Assembly (NCBI RefSeq): GCF_000013625.1
Contig: NC_009659.1
Span: forward strand, 124,001 to 188,000
From: Janthinobacterium sp. Marseille
GTDB taxonomy: Bacteria; Pseudomonadota; Gammaproteobacteria; Burkholderiales; Burkholderiaceae_D
Reading direction: 5' to 3'
Length of the DNA: 64,000 nt
Under the pieces are notes generated by a model, which searched no databases, was not told where the DNA came from, and was given only the letters and a program-made list of their open reading frames with translations. Positions within the stretch are counted from its first letter, which is position 1. Each line of letters begins with the position of its first letter. Of this stretch, positions 35,674 through 44,197 are shown one piece after another. Both the position numbers and the translations under genes were made by a program.

Positions 35674-38600
35674 ATGAAACGCGACGCACTCTGCCCTACC
35701 GAAGTTCTCTTGCGCGACTTGATGGCACGCCGCATCCTGATCCTGGATGGCGCGATGGGAACCATGATTCAGCAATACAAGCTGACGGAAGAGGATTACC
35801 GCGGTACGCGTTTCGCCGACTTCGCGGTGCCGGGCAAGGAAATCTTCGTCAAGGGCAATAATGAATTGCTGTCGCTGACGCGTCCCGATGTCATTAGCCA
35901 GATCCATGAACAATACCTGGCCGCCGGTGCCGACCTGATCGAAAGTAATACCTTCGGCGCCACCACCGTGGCGCAGGATGATTACCACATGGGACATCTG
36001 GCATATGAAATGAACGTGGCTTCGGCACGCCTGGCGCGCGCTGCATGCGACAAGTATTCAACGCCGGACAAGCCACGCTTTGTTGCCGGCGCACTTGGCC
36101 CGACACCGAAGACCGCTTCGATTTCGCCGGACGTGAATGATCCTGCGGCACGTAACGTCACTTTTGATCAATTGGTTGCCGCCTACCTGGACCAGACGCG
36201 TGGCCTGGTGGAAGGCGGTGCCGATGTGCTGCTGGTCGAAACCATTTTCGATACGCTGAACTGCAAGGCGGCATTGTTCGCGATCGATCAATTTTTTGAA
36301 GAATCCGGCAAGCGTTTCCCGATCATGATTTCGGGTACCGTGACCGATGCATCGGGTCGTATCCTGTCCGGACAAACCGTACCTGCCTTCTGGCATTCGA
36401 TCCGCCATGCGCGCCCACTGACCGTGGGCCTGAACTGTGCGCTGGGTGCGGCGCTGATGCGTCCATATGCGGAAGAGTTGTCGAAGATTGCCGATACCTA
36501 TGTCTGTATCTATCCGAATGCGGGTTTGCCCAACCCTATGAGCGATACCGGCTTTGATGAAACGCCGGACGTTACCTCTTCGCTGTTGAAGGATTTTGCC
36601 GAGAGCGGTTTCGTCAACGTCGCCGGTGGTTGCTGCGGTACCACGCCGGACCACATCAAGGCGATCGCCGAAACTGTGAAGACGATCGCGCCACGCGTGA
36701 TACCGACGGTAGAGCCGACCCTGAAGTTGTCCGGCCTCGAACCTTTCATCATTGATGACCAGTCCCTGTTCGTCAACGTCGGTGAACGTACCAACGTCAC
36801 TGGCTCGAAAGCATTCGCACGCCTCATCATCAACGAGCAATACGATGAGGCATTGGCGGTCGCACGCCAGCAGGTAGAGAACGGCGCGCAAATCATCGAT
36901 ATCAATATGGATGAAGCGATGCTGGATTCGCAGGCGGCGATGTCGCGTTTCCTGAATCTGGTTGCATCCGAACCGGATATCGCGCGCGTCCCTATCATGA
37001 TCGATTCGTCGAAGTGGTCGGTGATTGAAGCCGGTTTGAAATGCGTGCAGGGCAAGGCCATCGTCAACTCGATTTCGATGAAGGAAGGCGAAGAAAAATT
37101 CCTGCATGAAGCCAAGCTGTGCCGTCGTTACGGTGCTGCCGTGATCGTCATGGCCTTCGATGAAAAAGGCCAGGCTGATACCTTCGAACGCAAAATTGAA
37201 ATTTGCGAACGCGCTTATTGGCTGCTGGTGAATGAAGTCGCCTTCCCGCCGGAAGACATCATTTTCGATCCGAATATTTTCGCAATTGCGACCGGTATCG
37301 AAGAACACAATAACTACGCGGTTGATTTCATCAACTCGGTACGCTGGATTAAGGAAAACCTGCCGCACGCAAAAATCAGTGGCGGTGTGTCCAACGTCAG
37401 CTTCAGCTTCCGCGGCAATGATCCGGCGCGTGAAGCGATCCACACGGTATTCCTGTATCACGCGATCAAGGCCGGCATGACGATGGGTATCGTCAACGCC
37501 GGTATGGTTGGCGTCTACGACAATCTGCCGGAAGAATTGCGCGAACGCGTGGAAGACGTCGTGCTGAACCGCCGCGAAGATGCGACTGAGCGCATGATCG
37601 AAATCGCATCGACATTGAAAGCCGGTGACAAGAAAGAAGAAGCGACGCTCGAATGGCGTAGCGGTACCGTGCAACAGCGCCTCGCGCATGCATTGGTGCA
37701 AGGTATTACGCAATGGATTGTGGAAGACACTGAAGAGGCGCGACAGGAGTTGCTGGGCAATGGCGGTCGTCCTATCCATGTGATCGAAGGTCCGTTGATG
37801 GACGGCATGAACATCGTTGGTGACTTGTTCGGCCAGGGCAAGATGTTTTTGCCGCAGGTGGTGAAGTCTGCACGTGTGATGAAGCAGGCGGTAGCCCACC
37901 TGATTCCATTCATCGAAGAAGAAAAGCGTTTGTTGCAAGAGCAGACAGGCATCGTCAGCAAACCTAAGGGCAAGATCGTCATCGCCACCGTGAAAGGTGA
38001 CGTGCACGATATCGGCAAAAACATCGTATCGGTGGTGCTGCAATGTAATAACTTCGAAGTCGTCAACATGGGCGTGATGGTGCCGTGCTCGGAAATCCTG
38101 GCCAAGGCCAAGGAAGAGAATGCCGACATCATCGGCCTCTCCGGCCTCATCACACCTTCGCTGGAAGAAATGGCTTACGTTGCGAAAGAAATGCAGCGCG
38201 ATGAATACTTCCGGGGTTTGAAAACGCCTTTGCTGATTGGTGGTGCGACTACCAGCCGCGCGCATACCGCGGTCAAAATTGCACATAACTATGATGGCCC
38301 GGTCGTGTATGTGCCGGATGCATCACGTTCGGTTTCAGTTGCGCAATCGCTGCTGACGCCGGAACAGCGTGACGCCTACATTGCCGAGATTGCAGCGGAT
38401 TACGAACGGATACGCGAACAGCATGCGAATAAGAAAGCCGTGCCTATGCTGACACTGGCGGAAGCGCGTGCGAACAAGATGAAGCTGGAATTCACCGGCA
38501 AGTACGCACCGGTCAAGCCGAAATTCATCGGTCGTCGCGTGTTCAAGAATGTCGACCTGGCGACGATTGCACAATACATAGACTGGGGGCCGTTCTTCCA

Positions 38601-39432
38601 GACCTGGGATCTGGCCGGCCCGTATCCTGCGATCCTCAAGGATGAAGTAGTCGGTGAAGCGGCGACCAAGGTATTTGCCGAAGGCCAGGCCTTGTTGAAG
38701 AAGGTAATTGAAGGTCGCTGGTTGCAAGCCAATGGTGTGATTGCGCTGCTGCCGGCGAATACGGTGAATGACGACGATATAGAAATCTATACCGACGAGA
38801 CGCGCAGCAAAGTCGCATTCACCTACTATGGCGTACGCCAGCAAACCGTGAAGCCGGTGATCGATGGTGTGGCACGGCCGAATCAATGCCTGACCGATTT
38901 CATCGCGCCGAAGTCATCCGGCGTGGCTGATTACATAGGCTTGTTCGCTGTCACTGCCGGCCTCGGTATCGAAAAGTATGAAAAACGCTTTGAAGATGCG
39001 CACGATGACTATTCGTCGATCATGCTGAAGTCGCTGGCGGATCGCCTGGCGGAAGCCTTTGCCGAACATTTGCATGAACGCGTGCGTAAAGACCTGTGGG
39101 GTTATGCGGCAGACGAGAAGCTGACGAATGAAGCGCTGATCAAGGAAGAGTACAGCGGTATCCGCCCTGCTCCTGGTTATCCGGCTTGTCCGGAACATAC
39201 GGTCAAGAAGGAAATGTTCCAGACCTTGCAGGCGGAAGAGATCGGCATGATGCTGACTGATTCCTATGCGATGTTCCCGGGTGCTGCGGTTTCGGGTTTT
39301 TACTTCGCGCATCCGGAAGCAAAATACTTCGTGGTCGGCAAGATAGGCGACGACCAGGTCGTCGATATGGCCGAGCGACGCGGTGCTACCAAGGAAGATG
39401 TGGAGCGCTGGCTCGCACCTAACCTGTCCTGA
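35674..39432 (+). CDS. metH: Cobalamin-dependent methionine synthase
   Basis: 1252 residues, the full four-module enzyme that methylates homocysteine to methionine with methylcobalamin. Homocysteine domain: [10 protein letters not shown] and the zinc cysteines of [11 protein letters not shown] (Cys320, Cys321). Pterin domain: [18 protein letters not shown] through [10 protein letters not shown]12 domain: the cobalt-ligand His778 in [12 protein letters not shown]. Activation domain: [17 protein letters not shown], which binds SAM. Length matches E. coli MetH (1227). The ATG at 35674 is preferred to a TTG six bases earlier. It is not in an obvious operon. Confidence 0.97.
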   Translation: MKRDALCPTEVLLRDLMARRILILDGAMGTMIQQYKLTEEDYRGTRFADFAVPGKEIFVKGNNELLSLTRPDVISQIHEQYLAAGADLIESNTFGATTVAQDDYHMGHLAYEMNVASARLARAACDKYSTPDKPRFVAGALGPTPKTASISPDVNDPAARNVTFDQLVAAYLDQTRGLVEGGADVLLVETIFDTLNCKAALFAIDQFFEESGKRFPIMISGTVTDASGRILSGQTVPAFWHSIRHARPLTVGLNCALGAALMRPYAEELSKIADTYVCIYPNAGLPNPMSDTGFDETPDVTSSLLKDFAESGFVNVAGGCCGTTPDHIKAIAETVKTIAPRVIPTVEPTLKLSGLEPFIIDDQSLFVNVGERTNVTGSKAFARLIINEQYDEALAVARQQVENGAQIIDINMDEAMLDSQAAMSRFLNLVASEPDIARVPIMIDSSKWSVIEAGLKCVQGKAIVNSISMKEGEEKFLHEAKLCRRYGAAVIVMAFDEKGQADTFERKIEICERAYWLLVNEVAFPPEDIIFDPNIFAIATGIEEHNNYAVDFINSVRWIKENLPHAKISGGVSNVSFSFRGNDPAREAIHTVFLYHAIKAGMTMGIVNAGMVGVYDNLPEELRERVEDVVLNRREDATERMIEIASTLKAGDKKEEATLEWRSGTVQQRLAHALVQGITQWIVEDTEEARQELLGNGGRPIHVIEGPLMDGMNIVGDLFGQGKMFLPQVVKSARVMKQAVAHLIPFIEEEKRLLQEQTGIVSKPKGKIVIATVKGDVHDIGKNIVSVVLQCNNFEVVNMGVMVPCSEILAKAKEENADIIGLSGLITPSLEEMAYVAKEMQRDEYFRGLKTPLLIGGATTSRAHTAVKIAHNYDGPVVYVPDASRSVSVAQSLLTPEQRDAYIAEIAADYERIREQHANKKAVPMLTLAEARANKMKLEFTGKYAPVKPKFIGRRVFKNVDLATIAQYIDWGPFFQTWDLAGPYPAILKDEVVGEAATKVFAEGQALLKKVIEGRWLQANGVIALLPANTVNDDDIEIYTDETRSKVAFTYYGVRQQTVKPVIDGVARPNQCLTDFIAPKSSGVADYIGLFAVTAGLGIEKYEKRFEDAHDDYSSIMLKSLADRLAEAFAEHLHERVRKDLWGYAADEKLTNEALIKEEYSGIRPAPGYPACPEHTVKKEMFQTLQAEEIGMMLTDSYAMFPGAAVSGFYFAHPEAKYFVVGKIGDDQVVDMAERRGATKEDVERWLAPNLS

Positions 39433-39464
39433 TGCAAACCGCCGGGCTGGACGGTCACATCCGT

Positions 39465-40232
39465 TCAGTCCAGCGGTGCCCCATCGATAAATACCTTCAA
39501 TTCCCCGCTATTGAACGCGGTCCATGTTTCATTCGTGGTCAGCGGTTCTGTCACGATAATGGCGACGCGGTCATTTGGCGTCGTCACTTCCGAGAAATTC
39601 ACTTTCACATCTTCGTCGCACAAGGTTGCTTCGGCGAACGGATGTTGGCGCACGATGTAGTGCAGATTTGTCGAGCAATGCGCGAACAGCGCAGAGCCAT
39701 CCGACAGCATCATATTGAAGGTGCCGTGCTGCGAGATTTCTTTTGTCAGGTCAGCGATGGCGGCCGTCAATTGCGGCAGCATCGGCAAAGCGTCATCGAA
39801 GCGGCGGCGTAATTCCTGCAGGATGTAGCAGAACGCAGCTTCGCTATCGGTGGTGCCGACAGGCTGGTAAGGACCGTTCAGTTCAGGATTGAAATCCTTC
39901 AGGTCGCCATTGTGGGCGAACACGAAATAGCGGCCCCAAAGTTCGCGCACGAACGGGTGGCAGTTTTCCAGCGCGACGCGACCCTGGGTCGCCTTGCGGA
40001 TATGTGCGATGACATTCTTTGATTTGATCGGGAAGCGTCGGATCAGGTCGGCGACCGGCGATTCGATGGCAGCCTGGTGGTCGACGAAGTGGCGTACACC
40101 TGCACCCTCAAAAAATGCGATGCCCCACCCGTCATTGTGGACATCGGTACGGCCGCCGCGAGTGGCAAAACCGGTAAAGCTGAACACAATGTCAGTCGGG
40201 ACATTGCAGTTCATTCCAAGAAGCTGGCACAT
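39465..40232 (-). CDS. Class II glutamine amidotransferase, YafJ-like
   Basis: 255 residues of the Ntn-hydrolase glutaminase fold. After removal of Met the nucleophile is Cys2 (MCQLLGMNCN). RGGRTDVHNDGWGIAFFEG, VIAHIRKATQGRV, FVFAHNGDLKDF and GTTDSEAAFCYIL are the conserved glutaminase motifs. YafJ-type proteins lack a known synthase partner; the acceptor is not known. It converges with metH, with 32 bases between stops. Confidence 0.9.
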   Translation of the reverse strand: MCQLLGMNCNVPTDIVFSFTGFATRGGRTDVHNDGWGIAFFEGAGVRHFVDHQAAIESPVADLIRRFPIKSKNVIAHIRKATQGRVALENCHPFVRELWGRYFVFAHNGDLKDFNPELNGPYQPVGTTDSEAAFCYILQELRRRFDDALPMLPQLTAAIADLTKEISQHGTFNMMLSDGSALFAHCSTNLHYIVRQHPFAEATLCDEDVKVNFSEVTTPNDRVAIIVTEPLTTNETWTAFNSGELKVFIDGAPLD

Positions 40233-40586
40233 GAATTTTCGTTACGCTCTTAATAATTACTTAATCAGGATTAATCCACACAGTATCACGACTGCAGGGC
40301 TGCCTGCCGGCAACAGCCGATATTATGACCGGCATGTGACCCCGCGCTGCAGTCAGGCCGCTGTGTCGTATTTATTTCACGCACTGGCGAAATGCCGCTG
40401 GATGTTAGCCGATGTCAAAGGGTTGTCATAATCGGCGACTAGCATGGCTGCAACCAACCCACATTCAGGTGACGTATGCGCACTCGGGATATGCTGATGC
40501 ATGGCAGTACCGGTTTCGTGCAGGGCACACGTCCTGCCGGCGATCAGGCAGACCCTTTGCCGGTCGTGCGAGTATCATCTGAAAGC
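40233..40586. other. Gap before the DUF1045-PhnN gene
   Basis: 354 bases between divergent genes. The in-frame extension 40476-40586 could code for 37 extra residues of the next protein, starting at an ATG with AGGT five bases upstream, but these residues lack family character. Otherwise only promoter regions are expected; no RNA gene or repeat was recognised. Confidence 0.5.
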
Positions 40587-41858
40587 ATGACACGTTATGC
40601 CCTTTACTTTACGCCTGTTGACGACTCGCCATGGGCGCAGGCTGGCAGCAGCTGGCTGGGCCGCCATCCTGCGAGTCCCGAGCCGGTACAGCAAGTCAAT
40701 ATCCCCGGCATTCCCCGCATATTACTGTCCAGCCTGACCGCAGATGCCCGTCGCTATGGTTTCCATGCGACGCTGAAGGCTCCCTTCCGTTTATTCGAAG
40801 GTTTCAACGAAGAGCATTTGCTGCAGATGGCGCGTGCTTTTTGTGCTGCGCAGAAAGCGATTGTGTTGGACGAAGTGCGCGTGCGCCCACTGATGGATTT
40901 CCTTGCCTTGCAGGTGAATGGTCCGCTGGACGAGATAGGCGGACTGGCGATGCGGTGTGTGACTTACTTCGATCTTTTGCGTGCCCCGCTGACCGAACCC
41001 GAGCTGGCCAAGCGTCGTCGCGCCGGGCTGAATGCGCGGCAAAGTGCATTGTTGCAGCGCTGGGGTTATCCATACACGGAAGAGTTTTACCGCTTCCATA
41101 TGACGCTCACTGATGCATTGATGCATGCCGATGCTGACGTCATCTTTACGATACGCAAGGCTGCCGAACAGCACTTTGCCGCGGCAGTCGCGGCGGTACC
41201 ACTGGCGATAGATGCATTGACCATCGCACGCGAAGAGTATCCGGGTGCGCCTTTCGTCGAATGGCAAAGGATTCCGTTTTCCGGCCAGGGTGAGCGCGCG
41301 AGCTTGCCGCACAGTGGGCGTATTTTTTTCTGTGTCGGTCCGTCCGGGGTCGGCAAGGATAGCTTGTTGAACTGGGTGCGTGAACACAGTGCCGGTGACG
41401 AGAAACTGGTGTTTGCGCAAAGGACGATTACCCGCGCGACACAAGCCAATGAAGCGCATGAAGCTGTCGATACCGCGAGCTTCTGGCGGCTTGCCGCCGG
41501 TGGCCAGTTCGCGATGGTATGGCAGGCCAACGACCTGTGCTACGGCATACGGCGCGGGATAGAAGCAGACCTGAAGGCCGGGCGCGATGTGGTCATCAAT
41601 GGTTCACGCGCGTATGTACCGCAACTCTTGCAGGCTTTTCCGGATGCGATAGTGATCTGGATAGACGCCAGTGAAAACCTGTTGCGCGAGCGCCTCGAAG
41701 CGCGTCAGCGCGAGCAGGGGCCGGCCTTGTTGAAGCGCCTCAAGCGTGCGAAGGAGTTCGCGCCGTCCGAGCAGGCGCAGGTGATACGACTGGATAATAG
41801 CGGCGCGCTGGAAGCGGGTGGACAGAAGCTGCTCGATATCCTGCGCCAAGCGAAATAA
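40587..41858 (+). CDS. Fusion of DUF1045 2H phosphoesterase-like domain and PhnN kinase
   Basis: 423 residues from the ATG at 40587, where family members begin (MTRYALYFTP). Residues 1-235 are a DUF1045 domain with the two H-x-T motifs of 2H phosphoesterases, His60-x-Thr62 (FHATLKAPF) and His171-x-Thr173 (FHMTLTDAL). Residues ~245-423 are PhnN, ribose 1,5-bisphosphokinase, with P-loop GPSGVGKDS at 251-259 and RTITRATQANEAHEAV. Both families normally sit in C-P lyase operons, but no other phn gene is here. An upstream ATG at 40476 would add 37 residues. It converges with the TrmB-like gene, seven bases away. Confidence 0.87.
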   Translation: MTRYALYFTPVDDSPWAQAGSSWLGRHPASPEPVQQVNIPGIPRILLSSLTADARRYGFHATLKAPFRLFEGFNEEHLLQMARAFCAAQKAIVLDEVRVRPLMDFLALQVNGPLDEIGGLAMRCVTYFDLLRAPLTEPELAKRRRAGLNARQSALLQRWGYPYTEEFYRFHMTLTDALMHADADVIFTIRKAAEQHFAAAVAAVPLAIDALTIAREEYPGAPFVEWQRIPFSGQGERASLPHSGRIFFCVGPSGVGKDSLLNWVREHSAGDEKLVFAQRTITRATQANEAHEAVDTASFWRLAAGGQFAMVWQANDLCYGIRRGIEADLKAGRDVVINGSRAYVPQLLQAFPDAIVIWIDASENLLRERLEARQREQGPALLKRLKRAKEFAPSEQAQVIRLDNSGALEAGGQKLLDILRQAK

Positions 41859-41865
41859 TGTGTGG

Positions 41866-42540
41866 CTAGAGGCTCGCCAATTCGGTCCGGCAGCGCCATA
41901 GGCCATGTCCGGACGCCAGGTATTTTTGTTCGAACGGCGTGATGCAATGCTGCGGCGTGTAGGCTTCACAAGCCACTTGCTGTTGCGTCAAAAGCTGCAA
42001 GGCTGCAGCGAATTCCTCTATGTAAATTTGCCAGTTGCTGCGACATTCCAGCGTGCCGCCCAGCGCGACGATGGTCGGGAAGATCGCATGTCCATGCCAG
42101 CGCCTCGTCAGGTGCCCTATCTTTGGCCATGGATTCGGATACAGGATGTAATGCCGGGCCGGGCGTATATCGCTGGCCAGCAGCAGGCGCCAGTAATCGA
42201 CCAGATCCGCGCGTACGCGCAGGCAATTGCCTGGAACCGCATGTGGCCATTGTGTATTGCGTGCGATGCGATCGGCGGACTGATCGACGCCGATGACAAA
42301 ATGATCCGGGAATTGTGTCGCGAGGTTGAAGGTGGAGAGACCGACGCCGCAGCCGGCATCCAGGATCAGCGGTTTGCCGCCGGCTGCTTGCCAGCTCGCA
42401 ATGCTGTGTTCGAAGGCGCTGCGATTGTAGGCGGTAATCGGTTTTTGGAACGGGTGTTTGGCGTGCCGCTCAACTTGCGCATGCAATTGTGCGTGGGTAT
42501 CGGTTTGTCGGCTGACGATGAAATGGGAATTCGCGTACAT
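41866..42540 (-). CDS. TrmB-like SAM-dependent tRNA methyltransferase
   Basis: 224 residues. The SAM-binding motif is LILDAGCGVGLSTFNLA with FVIGVDQS; the TrmB-type catalytic block appears as YPNPWPKIGHLTRRWHGHAIFP. Canonical TrmB has DPWPKKRHHKRR, so this is a divergent relative, perhaps a second family member beside a normal trmB elsewhere. It may make 7-methylguanosine in tRNA, or act on another substrate; this cannot be decided here. A terminator hairpin lies just before its start, so it has its own promoter. Confidence 0.78.
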   Translation of the reverse strand: MYANSHFIVSRQTDTHAQLHAQVERHAKHPFQKPITAYNRSAFEHSIASWQAAGGKPLILDAGCGVGLSTFNLATQFPDHFVIGVDQSADRIARNTQWPHAVPGNCLRVRADLVDYWRLLLASDIRPARHYILYPNPWPKIGHLTRRWHGHAIFPTIVALGGTLECRSNWQIYIEEFAAALQLLTQQQVACEAYTPQHCITPFEQKYLASGHGLWRCRTELASL

Positions 42541-42572
42541 CGCGATGAAGCGCTATGGATAAAGACGAAATT

Positions 42573-42607
42573 ATGCCTGCATTGGATGCAACGGCCAATG
42601 CAGGCAT
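42573..42607 (-). terminator. Perfect 13-bp hairpin after DUF3567
   Basis: ATGCCTGCATTGG (42573-42585) pairs with CCAATGCAGGCAT (42595-42607) over a 9-base loop. It lies 13 bases after the DUF3567 stop on the minus strand and is followed by AATTTCGTC, a weak T-run. Confidence 0.65.
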
Positions 42608-42619
42608 CAAAACAGCGAT

Positions 42620-42877
42620 TTAATGTATCGTCAGCGCCTGGCTCATGAAGGCATCGTAATTTGCCAGGAAATCATCAATTTCTTCGACGCTGGGTTCTGT
42701 CGCGATCAGGTCGCGCACATTTTTGCGGAAAGACTCGGCCGAGGCACCGGCGATGAATATTTCACGTTTGGCTGGCTTATCCATGATTTCATAGCCGCCA
42801 AAGCGCAGGGCGTCCTGCCCGTCATCAGCACCGAATTCTACGACGCTGTACTGCTCGCTGTTGTAGATCACGTTCAT
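42620..42877 (-). CDS. DUF3567 protein
   Basis: 85 residues matching DUF3567, a small family largely of Burkholderiales. MNVIYNSEQYSVVEFG at the start, GYEIMDKPAKREIFI and the acidic EPSVEEIDDFLANYD near the end are conserved. It is cytosolic and of unknown function. The ATG at 42877 has AGGAG seven bases upstream; the frame extends further but without family similarity. Confidence 0.86.
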   Translation of the reverse strand: MNVIYNSEQYSVVEFGADDGQDALRFGGYEIMDKPAKREIFIAGASAESFRKNVRDLIATEPSVEEIDDFLANYDAFMSQALTIH

Positions 42878-43061
42878 ATAATCTCCTGTCGCTATTGCAA
42901 TGAAGAAATCATCGCGTTGATAGGGAAATGGCGTTGTTCGGAGCAATTTCAAGTGTTGGACAGGGATTCCGCCCATAAGTTGGTAACGGCACGTAACAAA
43001 AGAAATTAAGTTCCGGCGGGAAAGATTAACAATCCTCTACAAATGCCGCGGGACGGCCTGC

Positions 43062-43427
43062 TTAGGCTTCGCAGACCAGGTCGTCGTCCAGTGTGAGCCA
43101 GGCGTCGTAAGGTGCTTGCGTGAGGAATTGGCGGAGCTGGTCCAGGTGTTCGGTGTTGGCGACGCTGATGTAGAGTCGCGCCGGCTTGTCGCGCAGTATG
43201 CGATTGAGGGTAACGCGCATGACCAGGTTGCCGGTGCAGTGCATGCAGCCGGGGGCGATACGGGCAATTTTCAGGAGGGGTGAAGCTGGCAGTGCGTCGA
43301 GGTCGCTGCGCCCGTCGGGCAAACCTTCGAGGATGATGGCGGTATCTTGACTGGCATCAATACGGCTGTGTATCGCGGCTTCACGGGTGGCGGCGCGTCC
43401 GCCCAGCACCAGCGAGGTGAGGGTCAT
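43062..43427 (-). CDS. Small CobW-like protein with degenerate P-loop
   Basis: 121 residues. CMHCTGNLVMRVTLNRILRDKPARLYISVANTEHL resembles the CxCC/GRL segment of CobW/COG0523 metal GTPases, which read roughly CICCTGRLPLRVALNRLLR. The N-terminal LVLGGRAATREAAI occupies the place of the P-loop but lacks GxxGxGKT/S, so GTP hydrolysis is unlikely. The CxxC could bind metal. Its start overlaps the response regulator stop (ATGA), and GGAG lies inside the regulator's last codons, so the two are translationally coupled. Function unknown. Confidence 0.75.
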   Translation of the reverse strand: MTLTSLVLGGRAATREAAIHSRIDASQDTAIILEGLPDGRSDLDALPASPLLKIARIAPGCMHCTGNLVMRVTLNRILRDKPARLYISVANTEHLDQLRQFLTQAPYDAWLTLDDDLVCEA

Positions 43428-44140
43428 ACTCCTTTTTTCGCAATTTTCCCGGGTTCTACGCCGAGTTGCTTGAGCTTGCGGTACAAGTGGGTGCGTTCGA
43501 GGCCGGTTTTCTCCGCCACACGCGTCATGCTGCCGCCTTCCTGGCCCAGATGGTGTTCGAAGTAAGCACGTTCAAATGCATCGCGTGCTTCACGCAATGG
43601 CAGCTCAAAGGAAGCGGTGAAGAATTGCGTATCGGCCGACATCAGCGGTGCGCTGGCGATAGCCGGATACATCTGGCTGGAGCTGGCCGGCAGTACCTTG
43701 TCTTGCGGCAGGTGGTGGCTGTCGGTGGCGGCGATAGGCGCGCGTACCGGCATGCTGGCGATGCGTGTGACTTCCTGGCCGCGGGTCAGTCCCTGTTGCA
43801 CCGCTTTCAATAATTTCTGTAGCGAAATCGGCTTTTCGAGGAAGTTGAGAGCACCGATACGGGTTGCTTCGACTGCGGTATCTATCGTCGCGTGGCCGGA
43901 CATCATGATGACCGGCATGGTCAGCATGCCATCGCGCTGCCATTCCTTGAGCAGGGTGACGCCGTCGGTGTCGGGCATCCAGATATCCAGCAGGACCAGG
44001 TCGGGTTTGGCGGCGGCACGCAGTTCGCGCGCCTGTTGTGCATTCTCTGCGGTCGCTACGACATGCCCCTCATCCCCGAGGATTTCCGAGAGCAATTCGC
44101 GTATGCCCATTTCGTCGTCAACAACTAGAATATTTGCCAT
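43424..44140 (-). CDS. NtrX-like response regulator without AAA+ domain
   Basis: 238 residues. A receiver domain (1-120) has the acidic pair Asp8/Asp9, phospho-acceptor Asp52 in LVLLDIWMPD, VIMMSGHA and the Lys of FLEKPIS. Residues ~150-190 are a linker and ~195-238 a Fis-type helix-turn-helix (MTRVAEKTGLERTHLYRKLKQLGV). NtrX/NtrC proteins have a sigma-54-activating AAA+ domain of ~240 residues here; it is absent, so this regulator cannot remodel sigma-54 polymerase and must act otherwise. It is encoded 57 bases after its probable kinase. Confidence 0.92.
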   Translation of the reverse strand: MANILVVDDEMGIRELLSEILGDEGHVVATAENAQQARELRAAAKPDLVLLDIWMPDTDGVTLLKEWQRDGMLTMPVIMMSGHATIDTAVEATRIGALNFLEKPISLQKLLKAVQQGLTRGQEVTRIASMPVRAPIAATDSHHLPQDKVLPASSSQMYPAIASAPLMSADTQFFTASFELPLREARDAFERAYFEHHLGQEGGSMTRVAEKTGLERTHLYRKLKQLGVEPGKIAKKGV

Positions 44141-44197
44141 CTGTTTCCCTCCCTCATCTTGATTGCCCTCCCAATGCGCTGTGTTTTATTTCAGCTT

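Noticed and set aside
36058..38286. A 742-codon open frame antisense to metH
   Set aside because: It is a shadow of the strongly biased metH coding sequence; its translation lacks any recognised motif, whereas metH is complete.
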